Shown here in pieces: positions 34,798 to 43,972 of a stretch of DNA of 64,000 nucleotides. The notes under the pieces are model-generated. The model ran no database searches and was not told the origin of the DNA. It saw nothing but the letters and a program-made list of their open reading frames with translations. Position numbers and translations under genes: made by a program. Location: the NCBI RefSeq assembly GCF_018881545.1, contig NZ_JACVQD010000001.1, positions 1,578,039 to 1,642,038 of the forward strand, given 5' to 3'. Position 1 is the stretch's first letter, and each line of letters starts with the position of its first letter. The stretch comes from Polynucleobacter alcilacus. GTDB lineage: Bacteria > Pseudomonadota > Gammaproteobacteria > Burkholderiales > Burkholderiaceae.

Positions 34798-36741
34798 ATG
34801 TGTGGAATCGTCGGTTTTCTATCTTCTAATCAAGAGCTTTTTGGTGATGCCAAAGAGGCTCTTAGTGGCATGATAGATGCAATTCGTCATCGGGGCCCTG
34901 ATGACCAGGGGCTTTGGTTTGATAGTGGCCAATTGATTGGAATTGGTCATGCTAGATTATCAATTTTAGATTTATCTTCTTTAGGTCATCAGCCAATGGG
35001 CTCTGTTAGCGGGCGCTATCAGATTGTATTCAATGGAGAAATATACAACCATTTAGAGTTACGTAAAAAATTGCCATCTACTTGGAGGGGGTCATCTGAC
35101 ACTGAAACTTTGCTGGCTGGATTCGAAGCTTGGGGCATTGTCGAGACTATTAAAAAGTGCGTTGGTATGTTTGCTTTTGCAGTTTGGGATAGTTACTTAG
35201 AATGCCTAACCTTGGGTCGTGACCGTATTGGTGAGAAGCCGCTTTATTATGGCTTGCTAAGTCGCAATGGTTTTAATTTATTCCTGTTTGCTTCAGATTT
35301 AAGGTCACTTAAATCGCACCCAATGTTTAACGCGGAAGTTGACAGGGATGCTTTGTGTTTATTTATGCGTTATGGATATATTCCTTCGCCATATTCTATT
35401 TACCAGGGTATAAAAAAATTAAACCCTGGAACTTTAATAACAATTACCAAATCTAATTTACATCAATATTCTGAGCAGTATTGGTCACCAGACTTTATTG
35501 AAACATCAAGAGACAATCGCGTATCTCCAGTAGATTCTTGTAAGGCGGTTGAAAGACTAGATTCATTGCTGAATATTACAATAAGTCAAGAATCAATTGC
35601 CGATGTTCCTATTGGGGTTTTTCTATCGGGTGGGATAGATTCATCTGCTATCGCTGCGATTTTACAGTCTCAAACCGCTATGCCTATTAATACATTTACA
35701 GTGGGGTTTGAAGAGGCTGGATTTAATGAAGCAGATTCTGCTGCTTGTATTGCAAAATATTTGGGTACTTCACATGAGGAGTTGTACGTCACATCAAGGC
35801 AAGCATTGGATACCGTTCCATCTATGGCAAAAATTTTTTCCGAGCCATTTTCTGACCCTTCTCAAATCCCTACATATTTACTGGCCAAATTTGCAAGAAA
35901 AAAAGTTTCGGTTGCGCTTTCTGGTGACGGCGGAGATGAGTTATTTGGGGGCTACAATAGGTATTTGTTTACACAGAGATTTTGGAGGTGGATATCAATC
36001 TTTCCAGTCGAAAGTCGTCGACTAGTTGCTAATTTGCTTTTGAGTGCAAGCCCAGATAGGTGGGATTCTATAATAGCTTCTCTGAACTGGATAGCGCCGA
36101 CTTTTTTGAAGGGTGCGAATAAGGGCCCCTTGATTCATAAAGGGGCCAATGTTCTGGCCTGCGAAGACATAAAAAGTCTTCAAATTGAAGCGATGTCTCG
36201 ATGGAAGAATCCTGAATCTTTGGTAATAAATGGGCGCGAACCGATTCTAAAATCTTACGATGAGGCTATCTTAGATTCTCACAGTGGTTTAGAGCGAATG
36301 ATGATTTCTGATATTAAGTCTTATTTGCCCGATGATGTTTTAGTAAAGTTTGATCGTGCGACTATGGCTGCATCGCTTGAAGGTAGATCTCCATATTTAG
36401 ACCATCGAGTAGTAGAGTTTGCGTTATCTTTGCCGTTAGTGCTTAAATTTAAAAACGGCGAAGGCAAATGGATTCTTCGTAAAGTGCTCGAAAAATATAT
36501 GCCAAGAGATTTAATCGATCGTCCGAAAATGGGGTTTGGTGTTCCAATTTCTGAATGGCTACGTGGTCCACTTAAAGAGTGGGCATCGGAGCTGCTTGAT
36601 GAAACTAGATTGCGACGAGAAGGCTTCTTCCAAGCGGAGCCAATAAGAGAAAAATGGCTAGAGCACTTATCTGGTAGGCGTAATTGGCAAGATTGTTTGT
36701 GGACTGTGCTCATGTTCCAGGCGTGGCTGGAAGAAAATTGA
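34798..36741 (+). CDS. asnB: Asparagine synthase-like glutamine-hydrolysing amidotransferase, AsnB family
   Basis: This 647-residue two-domain enzyme has an N-terminal Ntn glutaminase with nucleophile Cys2 (MCGIVGF) and RHRGPDDQG. The C-terminal synthetase has the PP-loop SGGIDSS at 277-283 and the DVLVKFDRATMAASLEGRSP motif in two pieces near the end. In glycan loci such proteins often amidate uronic acids rather than make asparagine. The UDP-GlcA epimerase two genes upstream makes that reading attractive, though it is inferred. Its stop overlaps the next gene by one base (TGATG). Confidence 0.87.
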   Translation: MCGIVGFLSSNQELFGDAKEALSGMIDAIRHRGPDDQGLWFDSGQLIGIGHARLSILDLSSLGHQPMGSVSGRYQIVFNGEIYNHLELRKKLPSTWRGSSDTETLLAGFEAWGIVETIKKCVGMFAFAVWDSYLECLTLGRDRIGEKPLYYGLLSRNGFNLFLFASDLRSLKSHPMFNAEVDRDALCLFMRYGYIPSPYSIYQGIKKLNPGTLITITKSNLHQYSEQYWSPDFIETSRDNRVSPVDSCKAVERLDSLLNITISQESIADVPIGVFLSGGIDSSAIAAILQSQTAMPINTFTVGFEEAGFNEADSAACIAKYLGTSHEELYVTSRQALDTVPSMAKIFSEPFSDPSQIPTYLLAKFARKKVSVALSGDGGDELFGGYNRYLFTQRFWRWISIFPVESRRLVANLLLSASPDRWDSIIASLNWIAPTFLKGANKGPLIHKGANVLACEDIKSLQIEAMSRWKNPESLVINGREPILKSYDEAILDSHSGLERMMISDIKSYLPDDVLVKFDRATMAASLEGRSPYLDHRVVEFALSLPLVLKFKNGEGKWILRKVLEKYMPRDLIDRPKMGFGVPISEWLRGPLKEWASELLDETRLRREGFFQAEPIREKWLEHLSGRRNWQDCLWTVLMFQAWLEEN

Positions 36742-37851
36742 TGTCAAGACAAAAGATTTTGTTTGTGGTAACCGAAGACTGGTACTTTGTTAGTCATCGC
36801 CTTTCTTTGGCTATTGCCGCTAAAAAAGTAGGTTTTGAAGTTTTAGTTGCTACAAATGTAGGGGCTTATGGTGAACTGATAAAGTCGCATGACCTCGAAT
36901 TAATCCCCTTAAAGTTATCTAGAAGGGGGGGGTAATCCAGTTTTGGAAATATGGAAATTGGTGAGTTTGTATTCAAGAGTTTCCCCGGATATTGTTCATC
37001 AAGTGGCATTAATTCCAGTATTTTATGGTTCTATTGCTGCAATAATTACAAAAGTTCCTAAAATTGTTAACGCAGTTTCTGGATTGGGCTGGTTATTTAC
37101 CTCTACCGGAATATTGGCTGGAGCTATCAGATTATTATTTATACCCCTCTTCAGTCACTTGCTTTCCAACCCGCGTAGTAAAAATATAGTACAAAATCCA
37201 GAAGATGGCTCTTTGCTGGTAGCTGCTGGCGTACCTCAGAATTCGCTAACACTCATTCGGGGTGCTGGAGTTGATATTAATAAATTTATCCCCTCTGTTA
37301 AAAAACTAGACACAGTTAATGTGGTCATGGTATCCAGAATGCTTTGGGCAAAAGGAGTGCATGAATTCATGTTAGCAGCAAAAATTTTAATGAATGAAAA
37401 TATTGATGCCCGATTTATTTTAGTTGGTGGCATTGATTTAGGGAATCCCACATCCGTTCCAATTAAAGAGCTTGAGAGCTGGAGTAAGCGAGATGGATTT
37501 GAATGGTGGGGGAAAAGGTCTGATATCCCTGAGGTTCTTAGAGATGCTGATATTTTGTGTCTTCCATCATATTATGGTGAGGGTGTACCCAAGGTTTTAC
37601 TCGAGGGGGCGGCAGCTGGTTTACCGCTAATCACTACAAATACCCCGGGCTGCAAAGAAGTAGTTCAAGATGGATTTAATGGCATTCTCATACCGCCTAG
37701 GGATGAGAATGCTCTTGCTAAAAGCATTAGGAAATTAGTGATGCATAAAAATTTAAGGGAATTAATGGGTTCAAACGGGAGAGAAAAAGCTATTAGAGAG
37801 TTTTCGGATGAGCTAATTATTGGTCAGACACTATTGCTTTACACTAAGTAA
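36741..37851 (+). pseudogene. Family 4 glycosyltransferase gene put out of frame by an eight-G tract (possible phase-variable OFF state)
   Basis: The gene begins with ATG at 36741 (KILFVVTEDWYFVSHRLSLA), typical of GT4 enzymes. After 64 codons it runs through an eight-G run (36925-36932) straight into TAA. Removing one G joins it in frame, through RRGGNPVLEIWKLV, to the remainder, which continues to 37851 with ARFILVGGID, LCLPSYYGEGVPKVLLEGAAAG and other GT4 donor-domain motifs. The repaired product would be about 369 residues, a normal length. No other defect is visible. This is either a frameshift mutation, a sequencing error in the homopolymer, or a slipped-strand phase switch. Confidence 0.85.
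36925..36932. repeat. Eight-base poly-G tract causing a frameshift in a glycosyltransferase gene
   Basis: With eight Gs the frame ends at a TAA immediately after the run; with seven the glycosyltransferase is complete. Confidence 0.9.
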
Positions 37852-37988
37852 AACAATCAGTTTTCTTTTGGACTACTCAGGTAGGTATTGTTATTTATAT
37901 ATAAATATTCTTTCTTGTAGATTGCGCATATTTCTTTTTAACTTGTATGAAGAAATCTGAGATCGTAAGTTTAAATTGAGGGTAAATC

Positions 37989-38753
37989 ATGAAGGCAGTA
38001 ATTTTAGCGGGCGGTCTTGGTACTAGGATTAGTGAAGAAAGCATTATTCGTCCGAAGCCTATGATTGAGATTGGTGGTATGCCGATACTATGGCATGTTC
38101 TAAAGATTTATTCATTTCATGAAATACACGACTTTGTCATATGCTGTGGTTATAAGGGCTATATGATCAAAGAATATTTTGCTAACTATTTTTTACATAT
38201 GTCAGATGTAACGATTGACATGAGTCACAATTCTATAGAAGTGCACCATAGAAAGGCTGAGCCCTGGAAAATTACTCTTGTTGATACTGGGCAAGACACT
38301 CAGACAGGTGGTCGTCTTAAGCGGGTGGCTCAATATTTATCTGAAGATTTTTGTATGACCTATGGAGATGGGATCGGATCAGTGGATATATCGGCTTCTA
38401 TTGCATTTCATAGACAGCATGGAAGATTGGCAACAATGACGGCTGTTCAGCCTCCAGGGCGGTTCGGCGCGTTGGATCTTGATGCAACTGCTATTAAAAC
38501 TTTTAATGAAAAGCCGCAAGGTGATGGTAGTTGGATTAATGGTGGTTTTTTTGTACTTAATCCAAAAGTGATTGATCTTCTTGAGTCTGACGAGACTATC
38601 TGGGAGAGGGGGCCATTAGAGGCCTTGGCAAAAGAGGATCAACTCCAAGCATATTTTCACCCGGGCTTTTGGCAGCCCATGGATACTTTGCGCGATAAAA
38701 CCTATCTTGAGCAGTTGTGGGCCAGTGGCAACGCTCCATGGAAAACTTGGTAA
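37989..38753 (+). CDS. rfbF: Glucose-1-phosphate cytidylyltransferase, RfbF
   Basis: This enzyme makes CDP-glucose from CTP and glucose-1-phosphate, the entry to CDP-3,6-dideoxyhexoses. The 254-residue nucleotidyltransferase has [13 protein letters not shown] (6-18), [10 protein letters not shown] (21-30) with Lys23, and GWQPMDT-like [11 protein letters not shown] near the end, diagnostic for RfbF. It follows a 137-base gap after the broken GT4 gene. Its TAA overlaps the rfbG ATG (TAATG), so the two are coupled. Confidence 0.95.
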   Translation: MKAVILAGGLGTRISEESIIRPKPMIEIGGMPILWHVLKIYSFHEIHDFVICCGYKGYMIKEYFANYFLHMSDVTIDMSHNSIEVHHRKAEPWKITLVDTGQDTQTGGRLKRVAQYLSEDFCMTYGDGIGSVDISASIAFHRQHGRLATMTAVQPPGRFGALDLDATAIKTFNEKPQGDGSWINGGFFVLNPKVIDLLESDETIWERGPLEALAKEDQLQAYFHPGFWQPMDTLRDKTYLEQLWASGNAPWKTW

Positions 38754-39859
38754 TGAGTTTAAGTTCGCGTGGAGAGGTTAATCCGCAATTTTGGTCCGGC
38801 AAAAGCGTCTTTTTGACTGGCCATACAGGCTTCAAAGGTGGCTGGATCAGTGTGTGGCTCTCTTCAATGGGTGCAAAGATAACTGGTTTTTCTCTTGCGC
38901 CAAATACCGATCCCAATCTTTTTGAAGTGGCAGGGATAGCTTCCTTGTGTGTGAAATCCCATATTGGTGATATTCGTCATCTTGATGATTTACGCAATGC
39001 GATGTTGACAGCTGGTCCTGACATTGTGATTCATATGGCGGCCCAACCTTTGGTGCGCTACTCTTATAGCAATCCAGTCCAAACCTATGAAACTAATGTG
39101 ATGGGTACGGTGCATGTATTAGAGGCCATACGTTCCTGCAAATCTGTTAAGTCGGTAGTGATCGTTACCACTGATAAATGTTACGAAAACAAAGAATGGG
39201 TTTGGGGCTATCGTGAGAATGAGCCTATGGGCGGCTATGATCCATACAGCAACAGTAAGGGCTGCGCAGAGTTAGTAACTTCAAGCTATCGCCAGTCCTT
39301 TTTCCCAGAAAAGGACTATGTTAAGCATGGCGTTGCTATTGCATCGGTGCGCGCTGGCAATGTAATTGGCGGCGGAGATTGGTCGTTAGATCGACTGGTA
39401 CCTGATGCTATCACCGCATTTGAATCCGGAAAGCCTTTAATGATTCGAAATCCTTTGGCTACCCGTCCTTGGCAGCATGTTTTGGAGCCTTTATCGGGCT
39501 ACTTGGTCCTGGCACAAGCTTTATATGAGCAAGGTGCTATATATGGTAACGCTTGGAACTTTGGGCCAATCGATGCAGATACACGATCGGTTAAGGAGGT
39601 TATTGAGCTGCTTATTGATCAATGGGATGGAGCCGCCGCTTGGAAGCAAGATGGTTGCCCTGCGCCACATGAGGCGCAATCTTTGAAGCTCGATTGCTCA
39701 AAAGCTCGTGAAGAATTAGCATGGACTGCTCGCTGGAGATTAGAGAAGGCTATCAAGGCAATCGTGCAGTGGCAAGCAGTCTATCGAGGGGAAGGCGACG
39801 TTCGCTCAATGATGCAGTTGCAGATTAACGACTATTGCCATTCAGGACGCTCTATCTAA
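38753..39859 (+). CDS. rfbG: CDP-glucose 4,6-dehydratase, RfbG
   Basis: RfbG converts CDP-glucose to CDP-4-keto-6-deoxyglucose. The 368-residue extended SDR has TGHTGFKGGW (22-31), the characteristic RfbG form of the dinucleotide motif, then VTTDKCYENKEW and DPYSNSKGCAE (catalytic Tyr-Lys). I use the ATG at 38753 overlapping the rfbF stop; in-frame sequence upstream lies within rfbF and does not resemble the family. Confidence 0.95.
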   Translation: MSLSSRGEVNPQFWSGKSVFLTGHTGFKGGWISVWLSSMGAKITGFSLAPNTDPNLFEVAGIASLCVKSHIGDIRHLDDLRNAMLTAGPDIVIHMAAQPLVRYSYSNPVQTYETNVMGTVHVLEAIRSCKSVKSVVIVTTDKCYENKEWVWGYRENEPMGGYDPYSNSKGCAELVTSSYRQSFFPEKDYVKHGVAIASVRAGNVIGGGDWSLDRLVPDAITAFESGKPLMIRNPLATRPWQHVLEPLSGYLVLAQALYEQGAIYGNAWNFGPIDADTRSVKEVIELLIDQWDGAAAWKQDGCPAPHEAQSLKLDCSKAREELAWTARWRLEKAIKAIVQWQAVYRGEGDVRSMMQLQINDYCHSGRSI

Positions 39860-39899
39860 TTGAGCTCTTATTTCAATCATTTTCTAAGTAATTAAATTT

Positions 39900-41243
39900 A
39901 TGGCCGAAACCACTTTTCCTACCAATCAATTTGCTAAAGACAAAATTCGTAAACAAATACTAGATTTGGTTAAAGAATACTCTGATCTAGAATTTGCTCC
40001 CAAAGCTTTTATCCCAGGGCAAACAGTTGTACCGCCCTCTGGGAAAATGATAGGTACTGCTGAGTTGCAGAATATGGTGGAAGCCTCTTTGGATGGCTGG
40101 CTAACTACAGGGCGCTTCAATGACTTATTTGAGAAAAAATTAGCGCAGTTTATTGGCGTTAAGTATGCTATTACAGTCAATTCTGGCTCGTCTGCGAATT
40201 TAGTAGCTTTTTCTGCACTGACATCACCTAAATTGGGAGAGCGTGCAATCAAACAAGGCGATGAGGTTATTGGCGTTGCAGCAGGATTTCCTACAACGGT
40301 AAATCCCATCATTCAATTTGGTGCAGTGCCCGTTTTTGTGGATGTTGACCCGCTTACTCACAATATCGACGCCTCCAAAATTGAAGCAGCTATTAGCTCC
40401 AAAACTAAAGCCATTATGCTGGCCCATTCATTGGGGAACCCATTTAATTTAGATGTTGTTACGGCACTTTGTAGAAAGTACAACCTTTGGTTAATTGAAG
40501 ATTGTTGCGATGCATTGGGTACAACTTATAAAGGCCAAATGGTGGGTACTTTTGGTGATATTGGAACCTTAAGTTTTTATCCTGCACATCACATTACTAT
40601 GGGCGAAGGGGGTGCTGTTTTTACCAACAACCATCAGCTCAAACAAATTGCTGAGAGCTTTAGAGATTGGGGCAGGGATTGTTATTGCCCCCCAGGTAAA
40701 GATAACACTTGCTCAAAACGTTTTGCGTGGCAGTTGGGCGATCTACCTTTTGGCTATGATCACAAGTATACCTATAGTCATTTGGGATTTAATCTAAAAA
40801 TTACTGATATGCAGGCCGCCTGTGCTTTGGCGCAGCTGGAAAAAGCACCGGTATTTATACAAGCTCGAAAAGATAATTTTATCTTCTTAAAAGAGCGCTT
40901 AAAAAGTTGCGAAGATTTTTTACAACTTCCAGAAGCAACTGAAGGTTCCGATCCATCTTGGTTTGGCTTCCCAATTACATTGAAAGAAGATTGCCCAGTC
41001 TCAAGAGTTGATTTGACAGCCTATTTAGATCAACAAAAGGTTGGAACTCGCTTGCTTTTTGCTGGCAATCTTACAAGGCAGCCTTATATGGCTAATGCTA
41101 AATATCGTGTTGCTGGAGATCTGACTAATACCGATATCGTTATGAATAATACTTTTTGGATAGGGGTGCAGCCTGCATTAACCAAGGAAATGCTTGAATA
41201 TGCAGCTTTGAAAATTGAAACTTATCTCGGTATAAATTTTTAA
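39900..41243 (+). CDS. rfbH: CDP-4-keto-6-deoxyglucose 3-dehydratase (E1), RfbH
   Basis: This iron-sulfur, PMP-dependent dehydratase removes the 3-hydroxyl for 3,6-dideoxyhexose synthesis. The 447-residue DegT-like protein has His230 in [14 protein letters not shown] where ordinary aminotransferases have the PLP lysine. Its Cys203, Cys261, Cys263 and Cys271 show exactly the spacing of the [2Fe-2S] ligands of E1. It completes the rfbF-rfbG-rfbH series. No E3-type reductase gene is seen nearby, so electrons must come from elsewhere. Confidence 0.94.
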   Translation: MAETTFPTNQFAKDKIRKQILDLVKEYSDLEFAPKAFIPGQTVVPPSGKMIGTAELQNMVEASLDGWLTTGRFNDLFEKKLAQFIGVKYAITVNSGSSANLVAFSALTSPKLGERAIKQGDEVIGVAAGFPTTVNPIIQFGAVPVFVDVDPLTHNIDASKIEAAISSKTKAIMLAHSLGNPFNLDVVTALCRKYNLWLIEDCCDALGTTYKGQMVGTFGDIGTLSFYPAHHITMGEGGAVFTNNHQLKQIAESFRDWGRDCYCPPGKDNTCSKRFAWQLGDLPFGYDHKYTYSHLGFNLKITDMQAACALAQLEKAPVFIQARKDNFIFLKERLKSCEDFLQLPEATEGSDPSWFGFPITLKEDCPVSRVDLTAYLDQQKVGTRLLFAGNLTRQPYMANAKYRVAGDLTNTDIVMNNTFWIGVQPALTKEMLEYAALKIETYLGINF

Positions 41244-42274
41244 TGTTCCTCTCACCCGCTGAAGATCTTAAAGATATAGAAACCCACTTGGGTTCTCTAG
41301 TAGAGCAACTTCAAAATAAGACTATTTTTTTAAGCGGGGCTACAGGCTTTATAGGTAAATGCCTAGTCGAGGGTCTAGTATGGCTAAATAGATCCAAAGG
41401 ATTAAATTTATCAATTCATTCAGTCTCTAGAAATCCAGAGAAATTTTTTTGTGAGTACCCTCACTTTCGGGAATACTCTGAATTTTATTTACTCTTTGGA
41501 GATATTCGCGACAGAGATATTTCATTTTCTGGTATTGCAATTGATTTTGTAATTCATGCGGCTACAGATGTTGTTGGTAAAGTCGAATCAAGCGATCTTT
41601 TCGGTACATGTATCAATGGGACTTCTAACGTTTTAAATCTTGCAATCAAAAATAAATGTAAAAATTTTTTGTTATTAAGTTCGGGTGCAGTATATGGTCG
41701 GCAACCGATTGATTTAGAGGGGATTCCAGAATCATATGAAGGTGCAATCAATTTGAGTTCTTCTGGATCTGCTTATGCACTCGGTAAACAAGGTTCTGAA
41801 TGGTTGACTCAGCAGGCAAGAAATGAGATGGAGGTGAAAATAGCGAGATGCTTTGCTTTTGTTGGCCCATATTTGCCTTTAGATCAACATTTTGCAGTTG
41901 GCAATTTTATACGTAACGCGATTTCAGGTGAGGATATTAAGATATTGGGTGATGGATTGGCATCTAGGACCTATTTATATACCTCAGACTTATTCATTTG
42001 GCTACTCAATATATTGCTAGATGGTGAAAATGGCGGCGTATGGAATATTGGCGGTGATGAAGTAATCTCTATTGCAGATTTAGCTCTTATGGTGGCTGAA
42101 TTAATTAACCCAAATGTAGGTGTGCAGGTTTGTCAATTACCCTCTGGAAATCCTCATCGTTATATTCCTGATATTCGGAAGGTATCGATTGATATGGGAC
42201 TTGCTCCAAGAATTAACCTTCGGCAAGCCATCCAGAAAACAGCTGATTGGAATAAGCGATATGGTAAGTACTAG
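41243..42274 (+). CDS. NAD-dependent epimerase/dehydratase, probable CDP-sugar 4-ketoreductase/epimerase
   Basis: This 343-residue extended SDR has FLSGATGFIGKCLVEGL (motif GATGFIG near 34-40), LLSSGAVYGRQP and a SAYALGKQGSEW catalytic Tyr-Lys segment. Its location between rfbH and a split transketolase suggests it reduces or epimerises a CDP-keto-dideoxy or branched CDP-sugar, in the way RfbJ makes CDP-abequose; this is inferred. The ATG shares a base with the rfbH stop, and its end overlaps the next gene by 14 bases. Confidence 0.8.
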   Translation: MFLSPAEDLKDIETHLGSLVEQLQNKTIFLSGATGFIGKCLVEGLVWLNRSKGLNLSIHSVSRNPEKFFCEYPHFREYSEFYLLFGDIRDRDISFSGIAIDFVIHAATDVVGKVESSDLFGTCINGTSNVLNLAIKNKCKNFLLLSSGAVYGRQPIDLEGIPESYEGAINLSSSGSAYALGKQGSEWLTQQARNEMEVKIARCFAFVGPYLPLDQHFAVGNFIRNAISGEDIKILGDGLASRTYLYTSDLFIWLLNILLDGENGGVWNIGGDEVISIADLALMVAELINPNVGVQVCQLPSGNPHRYIPDIRKVSIDMGLAPRINLRQAIQKTADWNKRYGKY

Positions 42275-43061
42275 TTGGGAATTAGCAAAAAAAGTAAGAA
42301 TAGATTCTCTTAAGATGGTTGCTCGGGCTGGGGCATCGCATATAGGTAGCGCGCTTTCAATAGCTGATATTGTCGCCGTTCTTTATGAGAATATTTTAAA
42401 TGTTGATTCAAAAAGTCCCATCAGTCAAACTAGAGATAGATTAATTTTAAGTAAGGGGCATGCATGTGTAGCAATTTATGCGGTCCTAGCTAATAAAGGC
42501 TTTTTCCCTGCGGCAGATCTGGAGAGTTATGGGCAGGACTATTCCTTCCTAATGAATCATATTAGTCATAAAGTGCCTGGGGTTGAGTTTTCAACCGGAT
42601 CCTTGGGGCATGGTCTACCTTTTGGTGCAGGGAAAGCGTTTTATGCAAAGAAACATCATGAAAAGTGGCAAACTTTTGTAATCTTGGGCGATGGTGAGAT
42701 GGACGAGGGCAGTAATTGGGAGGCGCTAATGTTTGCTGCCCATCATCGATTAAGTAACCTAACTGCAATTATTGACTATAACAAGCTGCAAAGTCTTACT
42801 ACGATTGAAGAAACCCTATCAATTGAGCCTTTGGCGGATAAACTAAAAGCATTTGGTGCAATGGTTTTGGAGGTTGATGGACACTCCCATCAAGAGTTAC
42901 TTCATGCTTTTAAGGAAAGGGCCAATCAACCTAAAGTAATTATTGCTCATACCATTAAAGGTAAGGGTGTTAGTTTTATGGAAAATCAAGTGCTTTGGCA
43001 TTACAGGTCTCCCAGTGAGGAACAGCTCAAAGATGCTATAACGGAGATAATTAATGCGTAA
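42261..43061 (+). CDS. Transketolase-like protein, N-terminal (TPP-binding) subunit
   Basis: This 266-residue protein corresponds to the N-terminal domain of transketolase: SKGHACVAIYA, FSTGSLGHGLPFGAGKA and the TPP/Mg motif GDGEMDEGSNWEA. The remaining domains are in the next gene, which overlaps by eight bases. Frame upstream of the ATG at 42261 lies inside the epimerase gene and is not family-like. In this CDP-sugar operon it likely transfers a two-carbon unit to a keto-sugar rather than serving the pentose phosphate pathway. Confidence 0.88.
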   Translation: MVSTSWELAKKVRIDSLKMVARAGASHIGSALSIADIVAVLYENILNVDSKSPISQTRDRLILSKGHACVAIYAVLANKGFFPAADLESYGQDYSFLMNHISHKVPGVEFSTGSLGHGLPFGAGKAFYAKKHHEKWQTFVILGDGEMDEGSNWEALMFAAHHRLSNLTAIIDYNKLQSLTTIEETLSIEPLADKLKAFGAMVLEVDGHSHQELLHAFKERANQPKVIIAHTIKGKGVSFMENQVLWHYRSPSEEQLKDAITEIINA

Positions 43062-43947
43062 TGCCTTTATTGATGAGTTGGTGGCATTGGCAGCCATTAA
43101 TCCTAATATTGTTTTAATGGTTGGAGATTTGGGTTTTTCTGTCGTAGAGCCTTTTCAAGATTTATTTCCAGATCGGTTTATAAACGCTGGAATTGCTGAG
43201 CAAAATATGATGGGAATGGCTGCGGGATTAGCGTCCGAGGGTTGCCATGTATTTGTGTATTCAATAGCAAATTTCCCAACTTTTAGATGCGCTGAACAAA
43301 TTAGAAATGACGTTGATTATCATAAGCTCCCCGTGACTATAGTTTCTGTTGGAGGTGGGCTTGCCTATGGTAATTTGGGATATTCTCATCATGCAGTCCA
43401 GGATTATGCTTTGATGAGAGTGATGCCAAATATATTGATTGCAGCCCCAGGCGATCCATTTGAAGTTCGTGGTTGCTTGAGATATTTGGCTGCTAATCCC
43501 CAGCCTTCATATCTGAGGCTTGGTAAAGCGGGGGAAAGGATTTTTCACAATAAAATACCTGAGCTTGAGCCAGGCATTTGGACCAATATATTTAAAGCCG
43601 ATCAGTCCAATGGTGAAATTTTTCTAACCACAGGCAATGGCCTGCAGATTTCAGCTCCAATGCTGGACGGCATTAAAGAGCCTGGCTGTGACTTATATAC
43701 GTTACCATTATGGGGCATGTCCGTTAAATCACTTCAGGCCAATCAGATCCCTGACTGCAATGAACTTTACACCGTAGAAGATCATTTGCTGGATGGCGGC
43801 TTTTCTTCCTGGATTCTCGAATCATTAATACAGTATCCAAATCTCATATCAAGGGTCCGTCCGAGAGCATTGACGGATAATGTCTGTAGTGTGGTTGCTA
43901 GTCAGAAGGAATTACACCGTCTAGGCGGTCTAGGGATTTTAAGGTAG
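43054..43947 (+). CDS. Transketolase-like protein, central and C-terminal subunit
   Basis: This 297-residue partner of the preceding gene has the pyrimidine-binding domain with catalytic Glu49 in NAGIAEQNM, GYSHHAVQDYALMR, and a C-terminal transketolase domain with YTVEDHLLDGGFSS. The ATG lies within the end of the N-terminal subunit gene, so the two are made together. Split transketolases in O-antigen loci are thought to build C-branched sugars. It is the last plus-strand gene of the locus and converges with a minus-strand WecA-like gene 25 bases away. Confidence 0.88.
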   Translation: MRNAFIDELVALAAINPNIVLMVGDLGFSVVEPFQDLFPDRFINAGIAEQNMMGMAAGLASEGCHVFVYSIANFPTFRCAEQIRNDVDYHKLPVTIVSVGGGLAYGNLGYSHHAVQDYALMRVMPNILIAAPGDPFEVRGCLRYLAANPQPSYLRLGKAGERIFHNKIPELEPGIWTNIFKADQSNGEIFLTTGNGLQISAPMLDGIKEPGCDLYTLPLWGMSVKSLQANQIPDCNELYTVEDHLLDGGFSSWILESLIQYPNLISRVRPRALTDNVCSVVASQKELHRLGGLGILR

Positions 43948-43972
43948 GGCTTACTCCACCCTCTTCTAGCAT

